Translations under genes and position numbers: made by a program | Shown: piece by piece, positions 10,881 to 20,539 of the stretch | Layout of the letters: each line of letters starts with the position of its first letter | How positions within the stretch are numbered: position 1 is the first letter of the stretch | Assembly (NCBI GenBank): GCA_023334545.1 | Contig: JAADVB010000181.1 | Location: forward strand, 1 to 38,767 | Reading direction: 5' to 3' | Length of the DNA: 38,767 bases | Source of the DNA: Salisapilia sapeloensis | Lineage: Eukaryota > Oomycota > Peronosporomycetes > Peronosporales > Salisapiliaceae | The notes under the pieces: model-generated | Told to the model about the DNA's origin: nothing | Seen by the model: the letters and a program-made list of their open reading frames with translations, nothing else | Database searches by the model: none

Positions 10881-11386
10881 CCTTTTGTCTGCCACGTATA
10901 CCACCCTCTTGGAGACTAAACAAGATTCCAAGTAATGGAGTACTGATGAAAATATTTGACCATCGCATGACGCAAGAAGTTCTACTAGTGTCCGGAGAAT
11001 ATACTTGAATTCAGTTCGACACGTCATAAATCATCATCTTGGGAATTGATGCAATCCTAGGTAGTATGTAGGGAACCCAAGCATCTACATAGAATCAAGT
11101 TACAGATCATCTTTGAATCTCCCTTGGATTAAGCTGTCATCGCAAGAAAGTCGTTTCATCCCTCGAGTGATGTTTCATATTGAAGTTAGGTCGAACCTGA
11201 TACGTCGTTTCAAGCTACCAAGCAGGCTCATGGGCACGTCCGTTTGTACTTGGCTAATGCATCGATCGCTATTTCAGGAACAGTTATCAAGAGATCGTTC
11301 ATTGGGCTATATAAAACTGCACGAAACAATCATTATAGTAGGCGAGAAGAGCTTTCTGCTACAAGTGATTGGGTGCAGTAGGCACG
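10881..11386. other. Divergent intergenic promoter region
   Basis: Lies between the starts of the giant secreted gene (minus) and the multipass membrane gene (plus). It holds the TATA-like element described separately. A minus-strand open frame runs through 10881-11027 upstream of the signal peptide but looks unrelated in composition. No RNA gene seen. Confidence 0.5.
11308..11336 (+). promoter_or_regulatory. TATA-like box and TCATTAT initiator
   Basis: TATATAAAA at 11308-11316 is followed 24 bases later (start of box to the A of the initiator) by TCATTAT at 11330-11336, and by ATG 11387 about 50 bases further on. The spacing fits a classical TATA/Inr promoter for the membrane gene. TATA boxes are uncommon in described oomycete promoters, so this is a prediction. 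Confidence 0.4.
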
Positions 11387-13766
11387 ATGCCGAGAGTAAC
11401 TGGACGTAAGCTGTTTATTATCGCTCTCAACTTGTTCGCCACTGCCATTACGCTTTATGCCGGGCTGCAAGAAAACCCTTTCATCGTGTTCGTCCTCGGC
11501 CGATACGATCGACTTCGAGGTCGCTTCCGAACTGATTCTATCAACTATGATTTGGCGATAACAACTCTGCAGGATGTATCGACGATGCCAAACTTGAAAT
11601 ACGTCGGAGACCACTACCGCTTCTATTCGACGCCATCGCGGTCTTTTGATAGTATGGGAGAGGACCAAAATACTTGCATGGCTCTAGGTACAATGTCCGC
11701 GGTAGACTACGTCATTAGGTACAAGGACTTTTGGGGTGTTGGCCCAAGACGACTCTTAAAAGTATTCTCCTCGTTTTCAGCTCCTGGATGTCAAGTCATC
11801 AACCTTAAGCCGAACTGGGTTTATGATACTTGCATAGAGGAACTTCACCAGGGTAACGAGACAGCTTGCTATCAGTACATTCATGACAATTTCTACGCAT
11901 TGAAAAGTAAAAGGAGCATCCAAGTGAAGAATGCACATGTAGATGGAATGCGTGGAGCACCATATCTATATTGTCATGATCGTCCTTATGAAAGCTTCTA
12001 CTACATTACAGACACGCTGATGGTTGTAAAATATTGGTCTGGAATGGATGATATAATCTATCTCCGATCGAGTCAATGTTTTGCCTGGCCGATTGCTGGT
12101 GGAGATATGAATGCTGTCAACCTTACCCGACTCTACCAAGGGAGCGCCGTGAACGAGCACAGTAATGCTGTTTATGGTGTGAATGATATCGGCTGGTTTT
12201 CAGCTATCGTGTCCACTTTGTACAGTCTAGTGTCGATCACACTGATATGGAAAGGGATTATAGCGACCATCACATACTCTTCGACTGTGAACTATGTGCC
12301 AAAAGCATTGAGATTCGTTCAAGAGCTGCATTTCTTCAAGTACTTTGTGCCGTTTATGTCAGTTGCAGTGGCATTTCCATCCGTTGACACTGCTGTGATT
12401 CGATTTAAAGGTGCTCGGTTCTTTGCTTCGGACATATGGATGAACCATTGGCTATACATTTCATTAAGTACGTATACGTCTTTTGCCGATATCTCCATTA
12501 GACGACATTGACCACATGACAACAGGTATGCTTGATGCAGTTTCTAACTTTCGTCCGACGTACATGCTATTTCAGTACGGCTCCTTTATGTTGGTCAATA
12601 AAATGGCCTTCGAGAATTTTATCTTCGTCTCGGCGAGTGTCGGACGGATGACATGGGCTATCTGCTTTGTCCATACGGTGGTCTATAGATCACTTAAGTT
12701 GTTTGTGAGGGGTGCACGCAAAAGTATAAGGCCTCGGACGTTCCATCGTATAAATCGCGCATTAGATGCATGGGCACTTTTTTCGACTTACAAGGTGATC
12801 GAATGATCTACTTATCCAGATATCATGGACTAACGTGCTTTCTGTAGGTTTATAGTATTCTAACGTTCCTGATACTTTTCGTGGTTTATCGAAGCCAAGG
12901 GACGACGACGTTTATGGTAAAACATAATAACTTACTCATCTATACATTTGTAAATCGATCTGAATTATTTCTTACGTTTCATATAGGTCCGTGATGAACC
13001 CTCCAAAGTTCCTGTGTATGGTGGAGAACCTTACCTTCCCAAGTTTTGGAGAAGCGAGCTCGTGTGTGACACCATTCTTCTATTTCCAACAGTTTTATTC
13101 TTAAGTAGCTTGTTCACCATCGCCATCATGCAGACGAAATATCGGTACGTCGTGGATAACAGTCTCGTCAAACTAATTCAGCGACGATACTTTGTCGTTG
13201 GATGGGATTCGCTCGTTATAATGGATGCTCTTGGCATTGATCCGTACAATAGTGATCGAATCTCCAATGGGGTTGCTATCGCCCATTCTTCACTTGGAAC
13301 GATGCTCAAATGCCTGTACAGCTCAAGTCCAAGTGGCTTGGTCGATCTAGCAGGTGACTATGTTTTACAGGGAGGCGACAAAGAAACAAAAGCGTATCGC
13401 TACACGCTTAAACAAGCAATGTCGCTCGGACTTTATAAACGCCATGATAGCTACTTTGCAGGATCCGATACCGGTAGCTTAAGTGCAGAACCTTTATCAA
13501 GTGTAAGAGATCGTGGTTCAGACGGTGGTGATGATGAAAATGCCAAAGCACGTAGCAACGTCAGCCTGTTTGATAAAAAACTACAGGTTGTATCTGCTAA
13601 TATGTTGTCACCAATCTTTATCGTTGAGACCGAACATAAAGGTCGAGTAGTTAAAGTGAATGAGGGATCGATCTCTATGTTTGAAGTCGAAGAAGCGCTT
13701 GCAGAACTTCAGATCCTTGATATTAAACATTTACTTGGAAACACACGAAGACTTGCTATTGTGTAG
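11387..13766 (+). CDS. Multipass transmembrane protein, oomycete type
   Basis: Four exons: 11387-12467, 12526-12794, 12848-12916 and 12987-13766. Introns of 58, 53 and 70 bp all begin GT and end AG with matching phase; the joined protein is 732 residues. An N-terminal signal-anchor helix (LFIIALNLFATAITLYAGL) precedes an ectodomain of about 240 residues with several Cys and NxT sites. Then come about six helices, including IGWFSAIVSTLYSLVSITLI, VYSILTFLILFVVYR and ILLFPTVLFLSSLFTIAIM, and a cytoplasmic C-terminal domain of about 200 residues (YFVVGWDSLVIMDALGIDPY). Splicing restores complete helices, which supports the model. I cannot assign transport or receptor function. An upstream TTG at 11369 is not needed as a start. 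Confidence 0.75.
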
Positions 13767-14563
13767 CATACGATGCGATCACCAGGTTACTATGGATAGG
13801 CAATGGAATGATAGAACTCGCTTTGAAGACTTATATACAAAGGTTGCTACCTTGCGGACGAGCACTGCCAGATAAATATACCATTAGCATGGGATTCGAC
13901 GTATTAGGCACAGCAGGTGAAAATAAAATAAATTCCACATATTATGATGATACAGTTGCTTTCAAAAAAGAACTTGATAGCACTTAACTTCTTTTGATGT
14001 GGCGTTCACTAGTACTAAATAATTTTGAAATGAAGAAGTATTGATGAACAATTTATACTTTTGCTTGCTACTGATGCCGTTCATCGCAATTTTCAATTAG
14101 CGATTAACTATTGTGTAGTTTTGCAAGTCAAAGGCTTTAAATGTTAAAGGCGCTTGTGAATATCCTATGAGTTCAAATCATTCATCGAGCCAGAGATACA
14201 AGTCTATTAGCATTGGCAGATTGAGCTTATCTATAAAAAATCTGTGCATAACAATCGATTGTTAATTATATCATCCTTAAGTGTTTCTGAAAAGCAATTG
14301 TCTTTTGGAGTCAGCTAATGGCAGTTTTTTAGGTCTTCACATTGGCAGTATTGCACGAATAAATGATATAGATGAGTATAGCACCTGCCATATACCCATA
14401 ATATATGCATATCGACTGCAGAACAATTTAAGCGTGAATTATGCAAGAAACGGCCATCCGAAATTTCCATTCTTGAATTAAACTCGCGATTTAGTCCAAG
14501 CTAAGCTCACCTGCACAAACGTTAGATCTACGCGTCGTGATCACTGCTATGTCCTCTTCAAAC
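13767..14563. other. Intergenic spacer between convergent genes
   Basis: AT-rich 0.8 kb holding the 3' ends of the membrane gene and the second Ser/Asp-rich gene. A 66-codon open frame at 14281-14481 has no support. I see nothing else. Confidence 0.5.
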
Positions 14564-16843
14564 TCATGGTACAGGAGTCCCTGCCGTAGCAATTACACTA
14601 CCTCCGCTCGAAGCACTTTCATCTGACCCACCCGAGCTCGACATTCCGTCACTTCCCGATGACTCTTTGTTCGCCTTGCCGCCATCCTCTGAAAAGTCAG
14701 TCATGTCCGTTGGATTGCTCCCGCTAGTACTTCCTTCATCCGACATGCTAGATCCGGACATGCTCCAGCCATCTGACGATGTCTCCGCTGACTCGGTGCC
14801 TTCATCGTCAAGATCATCCGTCTCACCGCTTTTAGAGCCGTCACTTTTAAAGCTGTTGTCGACAGAACTAAAGGTTGACGTGCTTGAGTCATCAGAAGGA
14901 GCAAACATCAACTCGTCACCTTCGTCAATAAGGTCGTCAGTGCCATCACTTTTAGAGCCATCAATTGTAGAATTACCGTCGATAGAGCCCGCAGTCGATA
15001 CACTCGAGCCATTGGATGAGGTTGTCGTCGACTCGGTGCTGTTGTCATTAAAAATGTCAACAGGATTGGCCGTCTCGGAGTTATCATTTTCACCGCCCTC
15101 ATCCATAGAACCAGAGGTCGACACATTCGAGCTGCCAGGTGGAGCGCCGACCATCCCCTCGTTTTCGTCCAATGAGCCGGAGGTCGAAATGCTTGAGCTG
15201 TCGGACGGAGCATCAGTAGCCACGATGCTTTCTTCGAAAAGGTCATCATTATTGTCCGTTTCGCTGCCATCATTTTCAGAGGCGTTGTCCACAGAACGGG
15301 AGGTAGACATACTCGAGTTTTCCGATAGAGCATTAGTCACCTCTTCGTCTTCGTCTACAGAACCGGAGGTCGACGTGTTTGAGCCGTCAGATGACACGTC
15401 CGTTCCCTCTCCGCCTTCATTCACAGAGCCACTACCATCACTCGTCTCGGAGCTATCGCTTCGACTAGCTTCGCCTGACATATTAGAGGTCGACATGCTC
15501 GAGCCATCGGATGAGGTTTCCATTGAATCGGTGCCTTCATCATCAGCAAGTTTTTCACTGCTATCCATCGACGCGGATGTCTCACTATCACCGGATTTGC
15601 TATTTTCAGCTAGACTACCGTCAGTGTTGCTGTCAGCTGCTTTAGAAGTGATGTCTTCCTGGTCGGTACTTGCGTCAGAATTGCTACTGGCATCAGTTGA
15701 AGGAACAGATCTGAAAGAGGAGTGAAAAGTATTGTCGCTCTCATCCGACCCGTCGCTGTCGTCACTCTCGGTGGAGCCTGCTTCGCCGTCCAGTTCGTTG
15801 TTCGAATCTAAACTGGAGGAACCATTTGCAGTGTTAGTCCCTTCTTTCATATCATCATCGTCATCTGATCCTTCGGTGTCCACATTAGCCGAGAGGTCAT
15901 CCGAATCTTGTCTAGAGTCGGCATGAACTACTCCAGCTTCCTCCTCTTCTGTCTCTGAAGCGGACGAATCAGACGGCTTGTGTTGACTATGAGGACTCGA
16001 AGCGATACCTAATAGTTCAAAAGTAGCCTGTGATGGAGATGGAGGTTGGTCACTATCGACGGCCAAGTCATCCGAAGTGTCACTGTCACTCTCTCCTACA
16101 TCCAGGTTATCATTATTCTCGCTTCCAGTACGCTTGACAGCCGAGTCATCAGAAGTATCACTATCACTCTCCCCAACATCTAGGTTTCCACCAGTTTCGC
16201 TTCTACCATTTTTCTCACTCGAACTCGAGCCAGACTCGCTCTTCGCATCTCCTTTTTCAATCGTTATGTCCGCGCAGTTCACATACATTTGATCTCCTTC
16301 GAATTGGAGTTGGAGAGCACATGCACCTTTATCGACGCATACCGTAACGTTTGACGGAATTTGGACTTGGACCTTCTTCGCATCAGACGATGGATTATAC
16401 TTGTCATTCGAATACAGCGTCTGGTAGGCGTTAAAGAAGGGCTTTGTAGCTCCACTATCAATGGGCTGGACGATTGAAACGGACAACTTTCCAGCTTCCT
16501 TCCCTTCCAATTCGAACGTCACATCCAGTTCATCTCCGGGCGACAACACTTCCACCGGCGTTTTCCCAGCTTCATAGACAGTCCCGCCACATCCATTGTA
16601 CAGCGCATTGTTAAATTCACCATCATTTCCATCCTTTGTCTTCGTAGCAATGGTAACAATCTCTTCCAGACTCTTTTTCTCGAAATCTTCGTCCGAGACA
16701 TCAAACTTGGTCAAATTCAATCGATCTCGTAGTCCATCCGTAAGTGGACGAGGCTTTGGATTCTTTAGAAACGTTTGTCCCAAGACACTCGAGGCTAGGA
16801 GACTCGAGATGAAAAGGTACGTCGAGGTAGAAGGTATCTTCAT
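14564..16843 (-). CDS. Secreted Ser/Asp/Thr-rich protein with Cys-containing N-terminal domain
   Basis: About 759 residues. ATG 16843 is preferred because it gives a clean signal peptide (MKIPSTSTYLFISSLLASSV, cut near VLGQ) and because an initiator-like element begins at 16880, so the upstream ATG at 16882 would not be in the mRNA. The first 200 residues form a beta-rich domain with four conserved-looking Cys: NGCGGTVYEAGK, SPGDELDVTFEL, TVCVDKGACALQLQF and MYVNCADI. The GCGG start and the CAD(I/V) end resemble secreted LPMO-auxiliary/BIM1-like domains, but the metal-binding N-terminal His of that group is not present. The remaining 550 residues are Ser/Asp/Thr repeats (MSTSGSVDE-like) with NxS/T sites. 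No hydrophobic GPI tail is visible. Probably a wall or matrix protein. Confidence 0.72.
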   Translation of the reverse strand: MKIPSTSTYLFISSLLASSVLGQTFLKNPKPRPLTDGLRDRLNLTKFDVSDEDFEKKSLEEIVTIATKTKDGNDGEFNNALYNGCGGTVYEAGKTPVEVLSPGDELDVTFELEGKEAGKLSVSIVQPIDSGATKPFFNAYQTLYSNDKYNPSSDAKKVQVQIPSNVTVCVDKGACALQLQFEGDQMYVNCADITIEKGDAKSESGSSSSEKNGRSETGGNLDVGESDSDTSDDSAVKRTGSENNDNLDVGESDSDTSDDLAVDSDQPPSPSQATFELLGIASSPHSQHKPSDSSASETEEEEAGVVHADSRQDSDDLSANVDTEGSDDDDDMKEGTNTANGSSSLDSNNELDGEAGSTESDDSDGSDESDNTFHSSFRSVPSTDASSNSDASTDQEDITSKAADSNTDGSLAENSKSGDSETSASMDSSEKLADDEGTDSMETSSDGSSMSTSNMSGEASRSDSSETSDGSGSVNEGGEGTDVSSDGSNTSTSGSVDEDEEVTNALSENSSMSTSRSVDNASENDGSETDNNDDLFEESIVATDAPSDSSSISTSGSLDENEGMVGAPPGSSNVSTSGSMDEGGENDNSETANPVDIFNDNSTESTTTSSNGSSVSTAGSIDGNSTIDGSKSDGTDDLIDEGDELMFAPSDDSSTSTFSSVDNSFKSDGSKSGETDDLDDEGTESAETSSDGWSMSGSSMSDEGSTSGSNPTDMTDFSEDGGKANKESSGSDGMSSSGGSDESASSGGSVIATAGTPVP
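14760..15520 (-). repeat. Degenerate repeats encoding SS..STSGSxDE
   Basis: About nine imperfect units of roughly 75-105 bp in the second Ser/Asp-rich gene, each encoding a core like SSxxSTSGS(V/M/L)D(E/N) followed by an acidic spacer ending NDGSE-like. A separate pair at about 16075-16190 encodes NLDVGESDSDTSDDxAV twice. These are coding minisatellites and likely vary in copy number. Confidence 0.65.
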
Positions 16844-16863
16844 GAAAAGTGTCGGCTGGCGAT

Positions 16864-16880
16864 GAAAAGTAAAAATGAGC
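16864..16880 (-). promoter_or_regulatory. Oomycete initiator-like element
   Basis: On the minus strand this reads GCTCATTTTTACTTTTC, a close match to the oomycete initiator plus flanking-region consensus (GCTCATTYYNCAWTTT). It lies about 33 bases upstream of ATG 16843, which supports that start for the secreted protein. Confidence 0.6.
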
Positions 16881-17031
16881 ATGACAAGCTTTCCTTCCCT
16901 CCCTTCCCTTCCATGACGCTTGTATTAAGTATTATCCAGCGTACATTCCATTTATCAATTCGAATCACATCCACATACATATCTCACGAAACACATCCAA
17001 GGGCATAAGTATATTCCTACCACAAATCTAT

Positions 17032-19968
17032 TTACAATCCCTTCGTCGTCACCACTTCCTCCAGGACCTTGGATGCTAATTCATCGTGAGGTGGTAACTG
17101 CCCTTCGCTTAACAACTTCTGACGTATCTGTTCCGCTGCGGACAAGTGATGAACAGATCGTTGGGAAAAGATTTTCAACACAGCGTTCGACTCACTCGCT
17201 TCCGTCAAGACAGTCACGATCTTCTGTCGCCAGAGCTCGTGGATGCCACGCATCGCACTGTGTCGTAGCTCCTGTCGCATGTCGCTAGAGCCTATCATTG
17301 GGATTGCACACGACACGTTCAAGACGTTTGCAGCACAGTTCATCGCCGGATCTCGCTCGCCCTCAATGGTTACCAGGACTTCGACCGCAAAGGATTCTCT
17401 TCCAGCGACATGAATGTGCATCCCGAATTCAAGACGAGTATCTGCCTCGTCATCCGGATCTTGCGTACTTAAGAAACAGTACTGGACATCTTCAACCTGT
17501 ACGTTTTCCGAATTTTTCACCGACATACAAAACGTTTGCTTCCGGATCTTGCCAATCGTTTCCGGCGATGAGTACGATCGATCGCGACTGTCATCAAGTT
17601 CACTCAAGTCCATCTTGTCGTCCTTGACGACTTGCTTCTGGTATGGCATCCAAGACGTAATGTCAACGTGTCCGTTAGTCGTACACTTGCGACCCACGGC
17701 ATACTGTGCCATGGCACTTTCATCGGACAATAAAGTCTGGAAGACAACCCAAGGACTCAACTTGCCATTAAGTTTCTCCGTGACGACTGGAACGAATTCT
17801 TTCTTGCTGCACTGGAAGAAAGGAACGGATGTAGCGATTGGACCGCCTCGATCGGATCCGCTACTACGTCGCATGTCTCCGTCGCCATTGTACACATTCC
17901 ATGAGATACCTCCGATGGGAAGTTTGGCAAAGTGGAGCGAAGCAGAGGAAGCTAGTTCTTGACGAGTGTACGATTTGGCTAAAGCAGTGAGCATGGACTT
18001 AGCTACTTCCATCGGTAGAGGGTGCACTTCGAGCATCTTCTGACCTGTCAGTGACTTGCGCTCGGAGGAAGAATCACCACGTCCACGAGCAAACGTACCG
18101 AGCATTGTGTTGCATGCATTCTTGACGCCTTCGAATGCACTCTTGTAGAGTTCGTCATCCACACGTACGGGGGAGACGACACCGGCACGACATTGGACGT
18201 CAACCTCACTCATGCCAGGCTCGCCATGTCCAGTCTGGAAGTCCAATACACACTCGACTGATACGTTGTTTGCCATGGGGATACCTAAAAGCACTACGCA
18301 TGAACGTACTGTCATGCTTCGAAAGTTCTTTTCATCCACTTCGCATGAAGTATAGACGTCCATCGCCACAGGATTCACATTCTTCACGATGGCTGAAGTG
18401 CTCTTGCACATGTCTGTCGGTGGTCGATAACAAATGCGACGGACATAGCCAAAGCGTTTATGATAATGCCACTCACGTCCGTTCTTACTCTCATTTTGAG
18501 AGGTCGAACCAGAATGATTGCTCGTCGAGTCTGCGACAGGAGATTCAGATAGTTGCGTCGCGTCATCCATGTCGGTTGAAGAGGTGGACACAGACGGAAT
18601 GAGAATGCCTTTCTTCTTCTTACTCACCGCAACAGCGTTCCGTCGAGCTTCTGTATCGACCATAAGCTCCACAATGTCTCGAACAGACCATTGGGTTAAA
18701 CTTGTGGCAAAGATCTGCTTCATTTTCTTCGCTGGTAGTTGAGAAAACTTCTTGGTAGACTTTGGATCTGGTCGCCAAGGAATGTACACACACGAGTGTT
18801 TGCTCTGCGTCAAGATGGGCGGCTGGAAGGCTGTATTTCCAATACGAGGGAACACCACGGGTGCAGATGTACGCGTAGGTTTGGCCGACGGCAAGCCGAC
18901 GTCTTCCGAGGTCATCTGCTGTTCTTCTCGAGCTTCAAATGCAGATAGGTCGGAAGCATATCGTAGTTTTAGTGCGTTTGAAAAGCTTCTGGATAAATAA
19001 ACAGGCGACGATCCATCGCTACTAAAGCTGCTTTCCAATAGATTGTTCATGCTGGACGACAAGATGTTCGAACTGCTACCACTAAACCCATTATTCGATC
19101 CACCCCATGAAGTGGAAGAGTTGGACGATTGTGAGAGAAAGTCAGTTGTCCTGGAAAGCCATAGTCCCTGTCCAAACCTGGCAGAACAGAGCAATAAATA
19201 GATAGGAGAAGACACCTGTGGTTCCTCTTCTTCTTCCTCTGTCTTTCCTTTCTTTTGAGACCCGACGTCTGGTGTCAAGACACGGAATGCTTCCCATCCT
19301 TGTAGCTTTTTGGCACTCACAACAGGCTTACCGACAAATGTCTGTCCGATAAGTCGTTGAGAAATGGTAGAACGAAATCCCCAGTGGTGAGTCTTTCCCT
19401 TTTCAATATGGAACAAACAAGAGGCATCCGGAGATGCAGTCATGACGAGCTTCCGCTGCCTCGTAACGCATAAAAAGAGTCCGCTGTTTTCGTCTTGTAG
19501 ATACACCGACTCGGACTCACTCGCGCTGATTTGATGATCACATAGAGACTCCGTCACCTGATAATAGGCAGATTTGTCCGCGGTGGCTGCTGACACGACA
19601 TGCTCCGAAGCAGACGCATCCGACCAGGCCTTGGCGCGTGCTCGAGCTTCTTCAAACAGTTCATCCGACAGACCGCGCGAGAGCTCTTCTCGCGCAGAAG
19701 CTGTTGCTTTCTTCGACTTTTCAACAATATGCGCATTCGTACTTTTGGATATCTGGCGCGGGTCGCTCCAGTGGAAGCATGCAGCGGCAACTTCCCGCAC
19801 AAACGAGCAGTATGAGTCCGTGGAAAGACATGCGCACGCGAAGAGTGTCGGTACGAGCGCCATGAGGAGCATGTGGGACCAAGAGCTGGCGCTCGCGGAC
19901 GCCAGGATCAACGTCAACACGGCACTCGTCGCCAAAGATGCGGCAACTGGTAGAAGCTCTACCTCCAT
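17032..19968 (-). CDS. Membrane-anchored double-VASt (Lam/Aster-like) lipid-transfer protein
   Basis: 978 residues, no intron, ATG 19968. Two hydrophobic helices at residues 5-26 and 31-48 give an N-terminal membrane anchor. Residues 150-235 (VYLQDENSGLFLCVTRQRK, then GWEAFRVL) look like a beta-trefoil/fascin-type fold. Two tandem StAR-related (VASt-like) domains follow, roughly residues 418-650 and 725-945. Each has the Lys/Arg-rich entry strand with YVRRICYRPP or IRKQTFCMSV, a V(D/E)(V/D)xxxC central strand, and a long C-terminal helix. VASt proteins in yeast (Lam/Ltc) and animals (GRAMD1/Aster) move sterols at membrane contacts, but there the anchor is C-terminal; here it is N-terminal and no GRAM domain is obvious. 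Lipid transfer is inference. Confidence 0.6.
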   Translation of the reverse strand: MEVELLPVAASLATSAVLTLILASASASSWSHMLLMALVPTLFACACLSTDSYCSFVREVAAACFHWSDPRQISKSTNAHIVEKSKKATASAREELSRGLSDELFEEARARAKAWSDASASEHVVSAATADKSAYYQVTESLCDHQISASESESVYLQDENSGLFLCVTRQRKLVMTASPDASCLFHIEKGKTHHWGFRSTISQRLIGQTFVGKPVVSAKKLQGWEAFRVLTPDVGSQKKGKTEEEEEEPQVSSPIYLLLCSARFGQGLWLSRTTDFLSQSSNSSTSWGGSNNGFSGSSSNILSSSMNNLLESSFSSDGSSPVYLSRSFSNALKLRYASDLSAFEAREEQQMTSEDVGLPSAKPTRTSAPVVFPRIGNTAFQPPILTQSKHSCVYIPWRPDPKSTKKFSQLPAKKMKQIFATSLTQWSVRDIVELMVDTEARRNAVAVSKKKKGILIPSVSTSSTDMDDATQLSESPVADSTSNHSGSTSQNESKNGREWHYHKRFGYVRRICYRPPTDMCKSTSAIVKNVNPVAMDVYTSCEVDEKNFRSMTVRSCVVLLGIPMANNVSVECVLDFQTGHGEPGMSEVDVQCRAGVVSPVRVDDELYKSAFEGVKNACNTMLGTFARGRGDSSSERKSLTGQKMLEVHPLPMEVAKSMLTALAKSYTRQELASSASLHFAKLPIGGISWNVYNGDGDMRRSSGSDRGGPIATSVPFFQCSKKEFVPVVTEKLNGKLSPWVVFQTLLSDESAMAQYAVGRKCTTNGHVDITSWMPYQKQVVKDDKMDLSELDDSRDRSYSSPETIGKIRKQTFCMSVKNSENVQVEDVQYCFLSTQDPDDEADTRLEFGMHIHVAGRESFAVEVLVTIEGERDPAMNCAANVLNVSCAIPMIGSSDMRQELRHSAMRGIHELWRQKIVTVLTEASESNAVLKIFSQRSVHHLSAAEQIRQKLLSEGQLPPHDELASKVLEEVVTTKGL

Positions 19969-20025
19969 CGTGGCAAATTTTCAAATGGAGATAGTAGAGC
20001 CCGACCATCATCATTGACATCTGTG

Positions 20026-20053
20026 ATTGGCTTATATTCGCATTTCTACCAAT
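20026..20053. promoter_or_regulatory. Paired CCAAT boxes in opposite orientation
   Basis: ATTGG at 20026-20030 (CCAAT on the minus strand) lies about 60 bases upstream of the VASt gene start, and CCAAT at 20049-20053 is on the plus strand. This suits an NF-Y-type site of the minus-strand gene; the OSCA-type gene starts almost 490 bp away, so shared use is less sure. Confidence 0.35.
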
Positions 20054-20127
20054 GAGACGGGAGCGTGAACATGGAGCAGATGGCAAGCGACGACTGATCA
20101 AGTGCCAGCAGCTCGCTCGTGTCACAG

Positions 20128-20196
20128 CATCTCTGCCTCGTATCATTGGAAACGTTTGGATGGTGAAGATATAAGGCGTTTTGCGAGGCAGAGATG
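20128..20196. repeat. Perfect 13-bp inverted repeat
   Basis: CATCTCTGCCTCG at 20128-20140 and its exact reverse complement CGAGGCAGAGATG at 20184-20196, with a 43-base spacer. It could form a hairpin in RNA or mark a regulatory or mobile-element remnant. Confidence 0.6.
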
Positions 20197-20539
20197 GACT
20201 TTCGTGGACAAGGGTGTTTACGATGGTGCTAGTACCGCATCATCGAATAGTATCTCGATGGAAATGCATGTTGTGGTAATCGCATTTTAATCGGGTGAAA
20301 GATATGTATCTCCTACACGTAATTCCGATCCTATCTTGCGAAGAATAGAGACACGACCGTGTTAAAAGTGTGCAAGCTGCATGCAAATAGCCGATCTTCC
20401 TCTAGGTTGAAGTTATATTGAAGTGAAGTACCCTGGTCCTCGTTTCAAATAAATCTGTCGGGATTCATGCTTGTTAAAATCAGGAAGTGGGTACACGCCC
20501 AGCTACCAGTCTCTACTTTATTAACCCACAAGCTGCTTC

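Larger units (their letters stand above)
19969..20539. other. Divergent intergenic region, VASt gene / OSCA gene
   Basis: 571 bp between the two divergent starts. It holds CCAAT motifs on both strands near the VASt gene and a perfect 13-bp inverted repeat, both listed separately. A 62-codon open frame at 20102-20290 spans the inverted repeat and is probably chance. Confidence 0.5.

Noticed and set aside
14667-15725. Plus-strand 352-codon Ser/Glu/Leu-rich open frame antisense to the second Ser/Asp-rich gene
   Set aside because: The complement of Ser/Asp/Thr codon runs is itself open and Ser/Glu rich. The sense strand has a signal peptide and initiator; the antisense has neither.
16844-16882. 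ATG 16882 as an alternative start of the secreted protein
   Set aside because: It lies inside the initiator-like element, and the resulting leader would bury the signal peptide 13 residues inside.
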